A stretch of 64,000 bases of DNA from Bacteroidota bacterium (lineage in GTDB: Bacteria > Bacteroidota > Bacteroidia > 2-12-FULL-35-15), in assembly GCA_017303895.1 (NCBI GenBank), contig JAFLBF010000012.1, forward strand, positions 1 to 64,000, read 5' to 3'. Under the pieces are notes generated by a model. That model had not been told where the DNA came from, ran no database searches, and saw only the letters and a list, made by a program, of their open reading frames with translations. This document shows positions 35,638-45,283 of the stretch, one piece after another. Position numbers and translations under genes: made by a program. Positions within the stretch are counted from its first letter, which is position 1; every line of letters begins with the position of its first letter.

Positions 35638-36651
35638 TCAATTATGTAACTGACCATATTTTGCGATCAGTTTCTTTGTATTGAATACATTGTAACGGTA
35701 AACAACTTTTAATAGATATTTGATCTTATCTTTCAAACCTCTCTTGGTGATCAATTTGAATTCCTGTAAAGGAATATGAAAACTTGGATCAATCGCTTTT
35801 ACTTTACTTTCAATTGCCGTCAATCCCATCATGTAGGGCACATATAAATTAGCAACAACAGGCATTGTTGGGTGTCGCCATCCTAAATCAACCACATCAT
35901 TCCTAAAGAAGCGCACATGATGAAAATGGTAGAATACAGCCTCGAAATTGGTATTCGTTGACTTATCTAAAAACAAGATCTTATTTCCTTTTCTACTCAC
36001 AAATGGCCATTGCTCCACATTCCAGGAAGCTAAACCTCCTCCTAAATGATTCAAAACATGAACTCCCTTGAATCGCGTTGTCCAATCATCCAGATATTTC
36101 TGGTCACCAAACTTACCATCCTCATAACGGTCGTAGCACCAATCGATACAAGCATCACGCCACCAGTTCAACGCCTCCAATCCTTCTTTGTTATTCAGAA
36201 AAGTAATGAATTGAACACAATAGATTCCGGAGGTATTACTTCTATTAAATTTAGGTGGGTAGCGATGTAAGGTCAACAATATCGACTTATCTCCCATCTC
36301 ATCAAAAAGGATCTTTGGATCCTGATAAAAATAGAGATCAGCATCCACATAGGTACAGCTGGGCACATTGAAGTTTTTGATCACATACAAAATAGTAGAT
36401 GAAGTAGATGTCCAACAATATTCTGCTTTAGAACGGGTTGGCTTAACAGTCAATAACTTTTCATCTTCAAATTCTTTTAATGAAATGATCGTTGCATGCT
36501 TTAAATTCAAGGCTTTCAAAATAGCATAACTCTTATCATCAAAAGCAAAAATATATAAATGGAAATTCGGACATACCATTTCCAGTGACTCGTACATTAA
36601 TAAGCCACGAGTAAGATAAAACGAATCGAATAGCGTACAGAAATTATACAT
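35638..36651 (-). CDS. Putative GT-A glycosyltransferase (GT8-like)
   Basis: 337 residues beginning MYNFCTLFDSFYLTRGLLMYESL, a GT-A style nucleotide-binding start with 'free-ranging' donor strand. A DxD metal motif is in YVDADLYFYQDP (D103, D105), followed by GIYCVQFITFLNN and the acceptor-side FGDQKYLDDW, where D-Q-K-Y-L-D resembles GT8 and related families. Likely adds one sugar of the repeat unit; specificity unknown. It is 4 bases after the FdtB-like gene. Confidence 0.78.
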   Translation of the reverse strand: MYNFCTLFDSFYLTRGLLMYESLEMVCPNFHLYIFAFDDKSYAILKALNLKHATIISLKEFEDEKLLTVKPTRSKAEYCWTSTSSTILYVIKNFNVPSCTYVDADLYFYQDPKILFDEMGDKSILLTLHRYPPKFNRSNTSGIYCVQFITFLNNKEGLEALNWWRDACIDWCYDRYEDGKFGDQKYLDDWTTRFKGVHVLNHLGGGLASWNVEQWPFVSRKGNKILFLDKSTNTNFEAVFYHFHHVRFFRNDVVDLGWRHPTMPVVANLYVPYMMGLTAIESKVKAIDPSFHIPLQEFKLITKRGLKDKIKYLLKVVYRYNVFNTKKLIAKYGQLHN

Positions 36652-36655
36652 TCAG

Positions 36656-37741
36656 TTAAAATTTATTCATCACCTCAATAACTTTATTCACATCATCGGC
36701 AGTATGAAAAAAAGAAATAGGCAAACTTAGTGTTGTACGATGGATCTCTTCACTGATAGGAAAATCGTACTTGTCTAACATGCCTTGCAGTGCTTTTTGT
36801 TTGCTTGGTGAAACAGGGTAATGGATCTCCGTTTTGATATCATTTTTTAACAGATACTCTTTCAAGGTATCGCGTTTTTGATGACGAATATTGAAAATAT
36901 GATATACATCAAAATAATCAACGTGAACTACAGGTTTTATAAAATCAGATTTTAACCCTTTCAAATAAAGAGCAGCTAATGATCGTTTATGTGCATTGAT
37001 GTCATCCAGGCGTTTCAATTTAACAGATAAGAAAGCTGCTTGAACTTCATCCAAACGGGAATTGTATCCAACTACTTCATTGTAATATTTTACATCTGAA
37101 CCGTAATTGCGAAGTCTTCTGATGATCTTATCCAAAGAAGCATCGTTACAAACAACAGCACCCGCATCACCCAATGCCCCCAAGTTCTTTGTAGGATAAA
37201 AACTAAATGCTCCAAATTCACCAAATGTTCCGGTAAATTTTCCCTTATAGGTTGCTCCATGCGATTGTGCACAATCTTCGATCAATTTCAAATTATACTT
37301 TTTGCACAAAGCTATGATAGGATCCATATCGCATGCTTTTCCATACAAATGCACCACAACAATTGCCTTTGTTTTCGAAGTAATTGCTGCTTCAATTTTA
37401 GCAGGATCGATATTATACGTATGAATATCCGGTTCCACTAAAACCGGCTTCATATTATTTTGCATCACACTTAGGATCGTAGCAATGTAGGTATTGGATG
37501 GAACAATGATCTCACTTCCTTTTTCAAAATTAAATGCTCCGATTGACAATGTGATAGCATCCAATCCGGAAGCCAAGCCAATACAATGTGCTGCTTTGTT
37601 ATAAGCAGCAAATTCTTCTTCAAACTGTTTTACACTGGTTCCCAATATATACCAACCCGACTTCAAAACCTTGTCAAAGTTTTTGGAATACTCCTCAAAA
37701 AAAGGAGCATTTAAACGGGCTAAGCTTTCATATTCGATCAT
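36656..37741 (-). CDS. FdtB-like dTDP-3-keto-6-deoxyhexose aminotransferase (DegT family)
   Basis: 361 residues. PLP lysine K185 in [14 protein letters not shown] and EDCAQSHGA mark the DegT family; the neighbour FdtA-like cupin 11 bases upstream makes the FdtA-FdtB pair of dTDP-3-amino-3,6-dideoxyhexose synthesis. FdtB aminates C3 of dTDP-3-keto-6-deoxy-galactose (or glucose, for QdtB). Assignment to Fuc3N or Qui3N is not possible here. RmlA/RmlB, which supply the precursor, are not in the window. Confidence 0.87.
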   Translation of the reverse strand: MIEYESLARLNAPFFEEYSKNFDKVLKSGWYILGTSVKQFEEEFAAYNKAAHCIGLASGLDAITLSIGAFNFEKGSEIIVPSNTYIATILSVMQNNMKPVLVEPDIHTYNIDPAKIEAAITSKTKAIVVVHLYGKACDMDPIIALCKKYNLKLIEDCAQSHGATYKGKFTGTFGEFGAFSFYPTKNLGALGDAGAVVCNDASLDKIIRRLRNYGSDVKYYNEVVGYNSRLDEVQAAFLSVKLKRLDDINAHKRSLAALYLKGLKSDFIKPVVHVDYFDVYHIFNIRHQKRDTLKEYLLKNDIKTEIHYPVSPSKQKALQGMLDKYDFPISEEIHRTTLSLPISFFHTADDVNKVIEVMNKF

Positions 37742-37752
37742 TGAACTATATT

Positions 37753-38115
37753 TTAATATTTATCATGAATATAATCGGCTGCATCAAAATTCTCGGATGC
37801 TAAAACCATTAAAATAGCATCTGGCGTAAAACTATGCATCTGATGCCAATCCTTTGGCTCTAATATCAAGCACTTATCAGGTGAATCAAGTACAAACTCT
37901 TCCTGCTTTACTCCATCATCATTGTAGATCACACAACTTCCTTTGATACATATAGCAGCTTGAATGGTCTTTACATGACGGTGTCCGCCTCTAACAGAAT
38001 CATCCACTCCATAGATGTAAAAGATCCGTTTGATATCAAAAGGGATCACTTTTTCGATCACTGTTAAATTCCCTCTTTTATCCGTAAAGGTTTTCAAACT
38101 TAATAAATGTGCCAT
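37753..38115 (-). CDS. FdtA/QdtA-like sugar 3,4-ketoisomerase (cupin)
   Basis: 120 residues from ATG 38115, a WxcM/FdtA-type single cupin domain that shifts the keto group of dTDP-4-keto-6-deoxyglucose from C4 to C3. The catalytic histidines are in GGHRHVKT (H45, H47); RGNLTVIEK and [10 protein letters not shown] are family-typical. TTG 38121 two codons upstream is not needed. The size fits a stand-alone isomerase without the fused acyltransferase found in some members. Confidence 0.9.
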   Translation of the reverse strand: MAHLLSLKTFTDKRGNLTVIEKVIPFDIKRIFYIYGVDDSVRGGHRHVKTIQAAICIKGSCVIYNDDGVKQEEFVLDSPDKCLILEPKDWHQMHSFTPDAILMVLASENFDAADYIHDKY

Positions 38116-38148
38116 ATTCAATATTTTCCCCGAAATTACTAAAAAAAA

Positions 38149-38949
38149 CTATGCTTTTCTCTTAAAAAAGAAGGCTTTATACGCAGCATGACCGACATTG
38201 ATCGACTCCTCCAATTCCGTATCAAACAACAATTCATATTGAAAAAGGAATTTATCTTTCAAATTATTTTCATTCAGCAACCAGCAGGGATACTGTGCCT
38301 CATAAATATTCTTAGGAACAGTTTGAATAGTGATCCTATCTTTCCCCTCCAACAAAAGTGGTGTGCGGTCGATCAGTATATATTTAAAATTCTTTCCCAA
38401 AAGAAAATCGATCAACTCATAAGGTTTTTCTATGTATTGAATAACAGAGGATAGCAGCAAAACATCAATTTGCTGCTCTTTCAAACAGGAATCGATATCA
38501 TAGTAAAATTTAAGATGTTCGTCAGAAAACGTTTTTATCCCTTCTGTTACAAAATGCTTTTGTTCAACAATGCACCAATTAAATGCGTTGGTATCCTTAA
38601 AAAAGTTGCGGTTTTGATAATAACTACTTCCCAAAGAACCACCAAAATCGAGTACGCTGAGACGATTCTGATTTCGGGCTGCAACAAAGGAAAGTGCTGA
38701 CAATAAAGGAAATGAATAATATACCTTATCGAAAATAACCGAGTCGCGCTCATACACCGCTTCTCCGTTTTTCACTTTTAATAGTGAAGCCTTCACTTTC
38801 TGAATGATCACCTCACTATCGTATCCACTGCATTTCGATGCAGCCTGTTGCCATGTATCGTAATTGCCCGACCAGCCATAGAACAAAGAACTCAACTTCT
38901 TCACTATCAATGGTGGAATAAGATCCTTAATAATTGATTTTAATGCCAT
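38149..38949 (-). CDS. Putative methyltransferase, TIGR04325 family
   Basis: 266 residues. VLDFGGSLGSSYYQNR (about 98-113) is the SAM-binding motif I form seen in TIGR04325 putative methyltransferases, which occur in polysaccharide clusters. WCIVEQKHFVTEG and DVLLLSSVIQYIEKPYELI complete a class I fold; FKYILIDRTPL follows. Probable role: O-methylation of a glycan residue or chain end. Lies 33 bases before the FdtA-like gene. Confidence 0.86.
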   Translation of the reverse strand: MALKSIIKDLIPPLIVKKLSSLFYGWSGNYDTWQQAASKCSGYDSEVIIQKVKASLLKVKNGEAVYERDSVIFDKVYYSFPLLSALSFVAARNQNRLSVLDFGGSLGSSYYQNRNFFKDTNAFNWCIVEQKHFVTEGIKTFSDEHLKFYYDIDSCLKEQQIDVLLLSSVIQYIEKPYELIDFLLGKNFKYILIDRTPLLLEGKDRITIQTVPKNIYEAQYPCWLLNENNLKDKFLFQYELLFDTELEESINVGHAAYKAFFFKRKA

Positions 38950-38964
38950 TTGTAAGTTCTTTGA

Positions 38965-40194
38965 TTATTTTGTTCTCAATTTTTCTAAAAATAAACCATT
39001 CAGCTCTGCTGCTCTTTTCTTTACTGTATGATCTTTCAAAGTTCTTTGTTGCCCCGCTTTGGCAATTTCCGATGCCTTCACCGGATTATTCAACAGCCAT
39101 TTCACCTTCTCAACACACTCCTCCATGCTATTGTACACAACGATCTCTTTATCTACAGCAAACAGATCCGGCATATTCTTCTTATTATCTGTCACTAAAC
39201 ACGTTCCGGCTCCAGTCGCTTCAAACAAACGAATGTTTCCACCACAAACTTTTGCGATCTCTCCATGAATATTGAAACAGATCTTTGAATGCTGAAGTAA
39301 TTTAAACATATCCAAACCAAACACGGGCTCACGAATTGAATTGATCAATTGTTTTGAATAATTATTGATCTCTGCATCAGCATATTTTTTATACTTTTTC
39401 AAAAATGAATTTCCGTCAACAAGTCCTTCCATCCCTAAGCTCAACATTGTCTTGATGGTATAATGCAGCAACTGTTTCATACGGATCGTTTTTTGAGATT
39501 CAATATTTCCGTATATGGTCAGATTAATATCGCTCCTTAAAAATTCCTCCAGATATTCGATCCTTGTTTTATGCAAACCGTAGCCGGTCAATAAAGAACC
39601 TGTAAAAACAAAATCATTCTCAGGGAAGGAATTCGCTTCTGCCGCCAATGTCTTTAAAACCTGATCATCAAAAGAATGATACAAAAGATAAGGATTCCCG
39701 CCTTGTTCTTCAATCTCTTTTACAAAGCATGGAGTACAAGTAAACATAATATCGAAATGCGAAAAAGAAGATCCGATCACATTATTATAGGGAGCACAAA
39801 TATGCCCTACGATCAGTTTCAATCCTTTGATCTCGTTCTTGATCCTATTTACCCATTCTTTATTTAAAAAAACGGTGGTATCCAACCAAATGATCTCCGG
39901 ACGATAAAATTTCAATTGCTCAAAAATGATCTCTGCATCACTTGCATTCTCCTTTACGTCATGTTCTTTAGCCCAAGTGCTTTGCAATACTTTATCATTG
40001 GAAATGATCTCAAACGCATCTACCCCCAATTCACGCAAACATCTTCCAAAAGAACTGACGATCTCAATAGAATGGTTCGTGATTGCCTTATATTGCTCAT
40101 CATACGACAGCAAATGCGCCTGCTTATTCTTTTCGTAATACGATTGAATATATTGAGGATAATTATCTGTTACTCTGATGAAACGATACGACAT
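38965..40194 (-). CDS. GT-B glycosyltransferase (CgeB/GT1_2-like)
   Basis: 409 residues. N-terminal domain with LRELGVDAFEIISND and FYRPEIIWLDT; C-terminal domain with FTGSLLTGYGLH, KICFNIHGE and the nucleotide-sugar-binding segment GGNIRLFEATGAGTCLVTDNKKNMPDLF, the pattern of glycosyl transferases group 1 with CgeB-like N-terminus. No membrane helices. Adds an unknown sugar in repeat-unit assembly. Confidence 0.83.
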   Translation of the reverse strand: MSYRFIRVTDNYPQYIQSYYEKNKQAHLLSYDEQYKAITNHSIEIVSSFGRCLRELGVDAFEIISNDKVLQSTWAKEHDVKENASDAEIIFEQLKFYRPEIIWLDTTVFLNKEWVNRIKNEIKGLKLIVGHICAPYNNVIGSSFSHFDIMFTCTPCFVKEIEEQGGNPYLLYHSFDDQVLKTLAAEANSFPENDFVFTGSLLTGYGLHKTRIEYLEEFLRSDINLTIYGNIESQKTIRMKQLLHYTIKTMLSLGMEGLVDGNSFLKKYKKYADAEINNYSKQLINSIREPVFGLDMFKLLQHSKICFNIHGEIAKVCGGNIRLFEATGAGTCLVTDNKKNMPDLFAVDKEIVVYNSMEECVEKVKWLLNNPVKASEIAKAGQQRTLKDHTVKKRAAELNGLFLEKLRTK

Positions 40195-40204
40195 AAAAAG
40201 GCAA

Positions 40205-41491
40205 TTATAATTGGTCTTTCTCTCTTAATATAAAAATAGCTAAAAATATAAATAACAGGATCCCGCCTGTAATAAAACAGCTCAATAAAGGCGCACTTAG
40301 TATCATATAGATATAGCTAAAGAACAATCCATAATACCCAACATGAAGCTTTAATGAATTAAAAACCGCAAATAAAACGGAGAATATCAATGAGAATAGC
40401 CCTACTCCCCAATATCCTAAATTCATAAATCCATCCGACACAATCCCATTATTAGCATAAGTATCGGTTGTATTCAAATAGGTTTTAGAGATCAAAAATC
40501 CAACCGGCATATCATATGGGCTTTTCACAAATTGGTTAAAAAAATGACTCTCGGCAAAATAAAAAGGTTGTCCATCAAAGAAATCGAAATACCACTGCGT
40601 GAGCAATGCGGGTATAAACAGAAAACGATTCACAAATGTTCCGGCTAAAATAGGCTTTTCAGCTTTTATAAAACTATAGTCAAGTAGCGGAAAGATCAAG
40701 AACAATAAAAATGTGAATAAAAAGAAATATTGAATTTTTGCTGCATAATCTTTTCCGACATAATAAAAATACACCAGGATAATAGAGGTAAAATAAACAA
40801 ACTTATTTCCGGAAATCACAAATAAATACAAGAGAATAAAAAAGTACAATGCAATAAATACAGGCTTCTTCCGGATCATAAAAAAGATCAATGAAATTGG
40901 CAAAATTGTTTTTACAGATATATGGTAAAAGTAATTGACCATGCCAGAAAGTTTTTCTGAAAAAACGGCTCTCGTTTCATAGATATCTTTCAACAATAAT
41001 GTATTCAAATTAATAGAAGAACGATAAGTGTAGATGATCGGCAAGAGTAGTAATAGTGATAACCCTATCAGGATCCAGGATGAATAACCGCTGATCCTAT
41101 TAAAAACAGGCAATCGGATAGGAATGTATATGCTTAACAAAAAAGATGAAACAAAAAACAAATTAGATAAGAATGGTGCGAATTCTCCACCTCCAAAAGC
41201 AAACAAGATGGCATTCGGAATGTAGAAGAAAAAAATCAACAAGAGATAGATCGTGTATAAAAATTGGCTTCGATTATAAAACAGCCATGAGAGCAGGAAA
41301 AGTGCTAATAGAGCGATCTTTGAGATCAAAAAATTTAGTCCATTAAAATCAGATCGAAAACCTAAATGTGCATACTCGGGCACGATCAAAAAATGGTAAT
41401 ACAACTCCAACACCACCATCAATAGTAGTAACAATAATTTGGAACGGATAAAACCTTTTTGTTTGAATATGTCAGTGATCCAATTTTTCAT
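40205..41491 (-). CDS. Putative Wzy-type polysaccharide polymerase
   Basis: 428 residues, almost wholly hydrophobic with about 11-12 predicted transmembrane segments and one longer extracytoplasmic loop (about 280-345) that includes the FDGQPFYFAESHFFNQF and YDMPVGFLISK stretches. No Wzy_C motif is visible. Position beside the flippase and the overall topology are those of a Wzy repeat-unit polymerase; sequence identity alone does not prove it. It starts immediately after the flippase stop. Confidence 0.75.
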   Translation of the reverse strand: MKNWITDIFKQKGFIRSKLLLLLLMVVLELYYHFLIVPEYAHLGFRSDFNGLNFLISKIALLALFLLSWLFYNRSQFLYTIYLLLIFFFYIPNAILFAFGGGEFAPFLSNLFFVSSFLLSIYIPIRLPVFNRISGYSSWILIGLSLLLLLPIIYTYRSSINLNTLLLKDIYETRAVFSEKLSGMVNYFYHISVKTILPISLIFFMIRKKPVFIALYFFILLYLFVISGNKFVYFTSIILVYFYYVGKDYAAKIQYFFLFTFLLFLIFPLLDYSFIKAEKPILAGTFVNRFLFIPALLTQWYFDFFDGQPFYFAESHFFNQFVKSPYDMPVGFLISKTYLNTTDTYANNGIVSDGFMNLGYWGVGLFSLIFSVLFAVFNSLKLHVGYYGLFFSYIYMILSAPLLSCFITGGILLFIFLAIFILREKDQL

Positions 41492-42760
41492 TTATCTCTT
41501 TTTCTCGTATTGATCTATTACCCAATAGATCATAGCACAATAGGTCAAATGCATCAACACTTCAATCCCTACATATATTTTCAAAAAATCATTGATGGAT
41601 AATCCTTTAAAAAAGAATAGACTACAGATCGCTGCAAAATAACAGATCTGCCAAACACTGTTCATCTTTATCCTGTTAAAGGTCATGAATACCGAAGAAA
41701 AAGTAGATCCAATAAAATTCAATACAAAGCTAAAGATCAGGATCTGCGAAAACGCTCCTGACAAAGCATATTGTTCACCAAATACCCATGCAAAAAGAGG
41801 TGGTCCTAAAAACTGGATCACAACGATCTCAAAAATGGCAACTGCTAATAATAGAAAAAGAATATTCCTTACATCGTTCTTTACACTTTGTGACTCATGC
41901 TTCTTAGCCGTTATCTGCTGGAACAACACCTGCGAAATAGTCGAAGAAATGAAAATCAATGGAATGGACAAAACTAATTTTGACAGATCCAGATAACCGA
42001 CCGTTTCAGTTGAATAGATTTTATTGATGATCAGAAAAGGTAATACATTGGCTACACTGCTCATCAAGGTAGGAATTACATTGTATTTTGGATATTCAAT
42101 ATACTTCTTAAACACAAAGGCCATCTTTTTTACAGACACCTGTTTAAAATGAAAGTTATTTTTGAATGCCTGTCTAAATCCGGCCAGCACATTCGCTAAA
42201 TTCCCTAGAAGATCTCCTACGAACAATCCTCCCGGAATACGCAATAATCCAAAAGTAGTTTGAACACCACCTTCAACTACTCTTCTCACCACCTTATTGG
42301 AAGTTGAAGCCTTGAATGCTTTTTGCCTGATCAACCAATAATTGATACTCTGATAAATTCCAAATACGGAACTCGCCAATGGCAAGATGTATAAATAATT
42401 GGCATATTGAACAGGGAAATTCAGAAACAGAACAATACGATCCTTAAATAAAAGCAATGCGATTAGCAAAATAGCGCTGATCAATAAATTGATAAAAAAG
42501 GTAAGCGACAAAATATTAGCCGATTCATTATCATTTTTGGGCAATACAATGGCTGCTTCGTAACGAAGAGCAGAAATGATCGTGATCACACCAAATATGT
42601 TCAGATAAACAGCCATAGCACCAAAATCTTCGGCTGAATACAATCGTCTCAAAAAAGGATGTAAAATAAAGGGGATAGCCTGTGCAATAACTGTCCCGAC
42701 AACCAGTGTAAGAGTGTTTTTGGTAAAATCGGATGACAATGAAAATCGCTTTTTTAACAT
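41492..42760 (-). CDS. wzx: Wzx-type oligosaccharide flippase
   Basis: 422 residues from ATG 42760, with about 12 hydrophobic segments of the polysaccharide-exporter MOP superfamily (LTLVVGTVIAQAIPFILHP, RRLYSAEDFGAMAVYLN, RYEAAIVLPKNDNES). It would flip the undecaprenyl-linked repeat unit. A further ATG at 42796 adds 12 residues, but that codon is in the rny terminator hairpin, so 42760 is preferred. First gene of the polysaccharide cluster, with no visible promoter between terminator and ATG. Confidence 0.85.
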   Translation of the reverse strand: MLKKRFSLSSDFTKNTLTLVVGTVIAQAIPFILHPFLRRLYSAEDFGAMAVYLNIFGVITIISALRYEAAIVLPKNDNESANILSLTFFINLLISAILLIALLLFKDRIVLFLNFPVQYANYLYILPLASSVFGIYQSINYWLIRQKAFKASTSNKVVRRVVEGGVQTTFGLLRIPGGLFVGDLLGNLANVLAGFRQAFKNNFHFKQVSVKKMAFVFKKYIEYPKYNVIPTLMSSVANVLPFLIINKIYSTETVGYLDLSKLVLSIPLIFISSTISQVLFQQITAKKHESQSVKNDVRNILFLLLAVAIFEIVVIQFLGPPLFAWVFGEQYALSGAFSQILIFSFVLNFIGSTFSSVFMTFNRIKMNSVWQICYFAAICSLFFFKGLSINDFLKIYVGIEVLMHLTYCAMIYWVIDQYEKKR

Positions 42761-42763
42761 GCT

Positions 42764-42808
42764 ATAAAAAAAATGATAGCACAAAACGAAGAACATTTTG
42801 TGCTATCA
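42764..42808 (-). terminator. Rho-independent terminator after rny
   Basis: Perfect 13-bp hairpin, 42774-42786 pairing with 42796-42808, nine-base loop, followed on the minus strand by eight T's. Ends 4 bases before the flippase ATG at 42760, so it stands between rny and the polysaccharide operon. Confidence 0.9.
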
Positions 42809-42828
42809 GCGTTATCTATTTTTTGTTT

Positions 42829-44370
42829 TTACTTCGCATAGTTTACGGCTCTGGTTTCACGTATCACCGTTACTTTTACCTGACCCGGATAGGTCATTTC
42901 TGTTTGAATACGTTGTGAAATATCAAACGATAATGTCTCTGCATCTTTATCTGTTACTTTATCACTTGCAACGATCACACGTAATTCACGACCTGCTTGA
43001 ATTGCATACGTTTTTTCAACACCTTGATACGATAAAGCAAGTGCTTCCAGATCTTTCAAACGTTTGATGTATTGTTCTACTACTTCACGTCTAGCTCCAG
43101 GACGGGCACCACTGATAGCATCACACACTTGTACGATAGGAGCGATCAATGTATTCATCTCTATCTCATCGTGGTGAGCACCGATCGCATTACAAACTTC
43201 CGGCTTCTCTTTATATTTCTCAGCCAACTGCATACCTAAGATCGCATGTGGTACTTCCGGCTGATCATCAGGCACTTTACCAATATCATGTAATAAACCT
43301 GCACGCTTCGCTAGTTTCACATTCAAGCCTAATTCAGCTGCCATAGTAGCACATAAATTAGCTACCTCACGAGAGTGTTGTAATAAATTTTGTCCATAAG
43401 AAGAACGATACTTCATACGTCCCACCATACGGATCAACTCCGGATGTAATCCATGAATACCCAAATCTATAGCAGTACGTTTACCGATCTCAATGATCTC
43501 TTCTTCAATTTGTTTCTTCACTTTTTCTACCACCTCTTCAATACGTGCCGGATGAATACGACCATCGGTCACCAATTGATGCAATGATAAACGTGCGATC
43601 TCTCTACGCACAGGATCAAATCCTGATAAAATGATCGCCTCAGGAGTATCATCCACAATTATCTCAATTCCTGTTGCTGCTTCCAATGCACGGATATTTC
43701 TTCCTTCACGTCCAATGATACGACCTTTGATCTCATCATTTTCGATATTGAAAACAGAAACAGAATTTTCAATGGCATGCTCTGTTGCTACACGCTGAAT
43801 GGTTTGAATCACCACTTTTTTAGCTTCCTTATTCGCATTGATCTTCGCTTCTTCCACAATATCCTTGATATGTGCCATAGCATCGGTTTTAGCCTCTGCT
43901 TTCAAACTTTCTACCAATTGTGTTTTTGCATCTTCAGCCGATAATCCACTGATCGTTTCCAATTGCTCCACTTGTCTGCGGTGCATTTTATCGATCTCCT
44001 GCTGTTTTGCGGCAACGATCTCCAGCTGATGTGTTAAATTCTGACGAACGGCATCCAACTCCTGATCTTTACGCTGTACTTGTTCCTGTTTTTGAGAAAG
44101 CGACTGTTCCTTTTGTTTGATCTTATTCTCGGCAACCTGCATTGCCTGATTTCGTTCACTGATCGCTTTTTCGTGCTCTGCTTTTAATTGCAAAAATTTC
44201 TCTTTTGCTTGAAGGATCTTGTCTTTTTTGATCACTTCGGCTTCAGCTTCTGCTTCTTTGATAATGTTGTTTGCTTTGTTTTCGTTCGACTTTTTGATCA
44301 GTATAAATGCAACCAATGCACCCAGAACCAATCCTCCCAAAGCGGCTACTATAATTAGTATAATGTCCAT
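42829..44370 (-). CDS. rny: Ribonuclease Y
   Basis: 513 residues, standard size for RNase Y, the membrane-anchored endoribonuclease that starts mRNA decay. N-terminal transmembrane helix (about 3-24), long coiled coil (about 28-190), KH domain with [15 protein letters not shown] (about 215-230), and an HD domain with H361-D362 in GLLHDIGKV and AHHDEIE. It forms part of a minus-strand block with zapA and a coiled-coil gene; 134 bases separate it from zapA. Confidence 0.97.
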   Translation of the reverse strand: MDIILIIVAALGGLVLGALVAFILIKKSNENKANNIIKEAEAEAEVIKKDKILQAKEKFLQLKAEHEKAISERNQAMQVAENKIKQKEQSLSQKQEQVQRKDQELDAVRQNLTHQLEIVAAKQQEIDKMHRRQVEQLETISGLSAEDAKTQLVESLKAEAKTDAMAHIKDIVEEAKINANKEAKKVVIQTIQRVATEHAIENSVSVFNIENDEIKGRIIGREGRNIRALEAATGIEIIVDDTPEAIILSGFDPVRREIARLSLHQLVTDGRIHPARIEEVVEKVKKQIEEEIIEIGKRTAIDLGIHGLHPELIRMVGRMKYRSSYGQNLLQHSREVANLCATMAAELGLNVKLAKRAGLLHDIGKVPDDQPEVPHAILGMQLAEKYKEKPEVCNAIGAHHDEIEMNTLIAPIVQVCDAISGARPGARREVVEQYIKRLKDLEALALSYQGVEKTYAIQAGRELRVIVASDKVTDKDAETLSFDISQRIQTEMTYPGQVKVTVIRETRAVNYAK

Positions 44371-44504
44371 AAATTAAAGTTTAAATTGTTGTTTGTAATC
44401 GCCTCGCATCACATAATTCACAATGCCAAAGTATGTTTTTGCGAAACACTAAAAACCGGCACAAGATTTTTTTTGTTTACAGTAGGATGTTAACAACCGT
44501 AAAC

Positions 44505-44792
44505 CTAAGAATTGCTCTCTTTGGATAGATAATCGGAAACAAATAGATCGAGTTGGTTTAACTCATCAAATTCTGGCGTTTTTTTAGGAGTATTTTGTTG
44601 CATGGCAAGCAAATTCAGCGCACTCATGGCTATTAAATCCTGCTTATCACGCACGGAATAATTCTGTTCAAATTCCTTCACCTTTTCATTAATTAATTTA
44701 GCTGCCTGATGTACCGCCTCCTCATCCTCTTTCTTCACAGTCAAAGGGTAAGTACGTCCTGCAATCACTATTTTTAATGAAACATCTGCCAT
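44505..44792 (-). CDS. zapA: Cell division protein ZapA
   Basis: 95 residues, typical ZapA: N-terminal beta strands (SLKIVIAGRTYPLTV) and a helical C-terminal region (AVHQAAKLINEKVKEF, MSALNLLAMQ) that dimerises and bundles FtsZ filaments at the division site. It lies 50 bases after a small coiled-coil protein on the same strand, which could be its ZapB-like partner. Confidence 0.9.
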   Translation of the reverse strand: MADVSLKIVIAGRTYPLTVKKEDEEAVHQAAKLINEKVKEFEQNYSVRDKQDLIAMSALNLLAMQQNTPKKTPEFDELNQLDLFVSDYLSKESNS

Positions 44793-44842
44793 TCTATTAT
44801 TGTTTCAGGCTTATGGCTACGACCATAAACACATAGACGATC

Positions 44843-45130
44843 TTATTTATTTAAGAGAGCAATGCAATTGTCAATTTCCTGCACCAGCTCGTTTATTTTA
44901 AGTTTTGTATCTGTTACTATTTTATCCTGTTGTAAATTATTGTTGTTGATTATTTCTTGGTTATTTTTTTGCAAATTTTCAATCGTAAGCTTCTGTTCTT
45001 CAATCGTTTTAGTTAAATTTTGATTATCCAAAACCAATTTATCATAGTCGCCCTTTAATTGAGAATGTAAAGTTACTAATTTTTCTATTTTAGTTTTAAA
45101 CTCGGCAATTGTTGCTGTTAAATCACTCAT
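44843..45130 (-). CDS. Small coiled-coil protein upstream of zapA (ZapB-like)
   Basis: 95 residues from ATG 45130. Almost entirely a coiled coil with heptad pattern and asparagine/glutamine-rich stretches (LTKTIEEQKLTIENLQKNNQEII), no membrane segments. Similar in size and nature to ZapB, the coiled-coil partner of ZapA, and the position next to zapA supports that, but homology was not tested. It is the first gene of the zapA unit, preceded by a good promoter at 45165-45196. Confidence 0.8.
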   Translation of the reverse strand: MSDLTATIAEFKTKIEKLVTLHSQLKGDYDKLVLDNQNLTKTIEEQKLTIENLQKNNQEIINNNNLQQDKIVTDTKLKINELVQEIDNCIALLNK

Positions 45131-45164
45131 ATTCAAAGTTTAAGTTCTGTAATTCAATATTTTA

Positions 45165-45196
45165 CAAATATAACATTCCATCGCCTAATTCCCAAA
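45165..45196 (-). promoter_or_regulatory. Promoter of the coiled-coil/zapA genes
   Basis: On the minus strand, -33 TTTG (45193-45196) and -7 TATATTTG (45165-45172) are separated by 20 bases, the best full match to the Bacteroidota promoter in the window, and the -7 ends 34 bases before ATG 45130. Confidence 0.65.
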
Positions 45197-45283
45197 AATT
45201 AAGCAATAATTCAGCATGCTTTCGTTAATAACTTTAATACTACCCGCCAAATCGGACGGCAATAATGCTTTTTTTTGTAAAAC

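Noticed and set aside
42761-42796. Flippase start at ATG 42796
   Set aside because: The codon is inside the rny terminator stem; ATG 42760 gives the normal N-terminus. It stays possible if readthrough occurs, as noted in the findings.
44371-44504. Possible 6S RNA between zapA and rny
   Set aside because: 6S RNA lies next to zapA in some bacteria, but 134 AT-rich bases here show no clear long hairpin with a central bubble.
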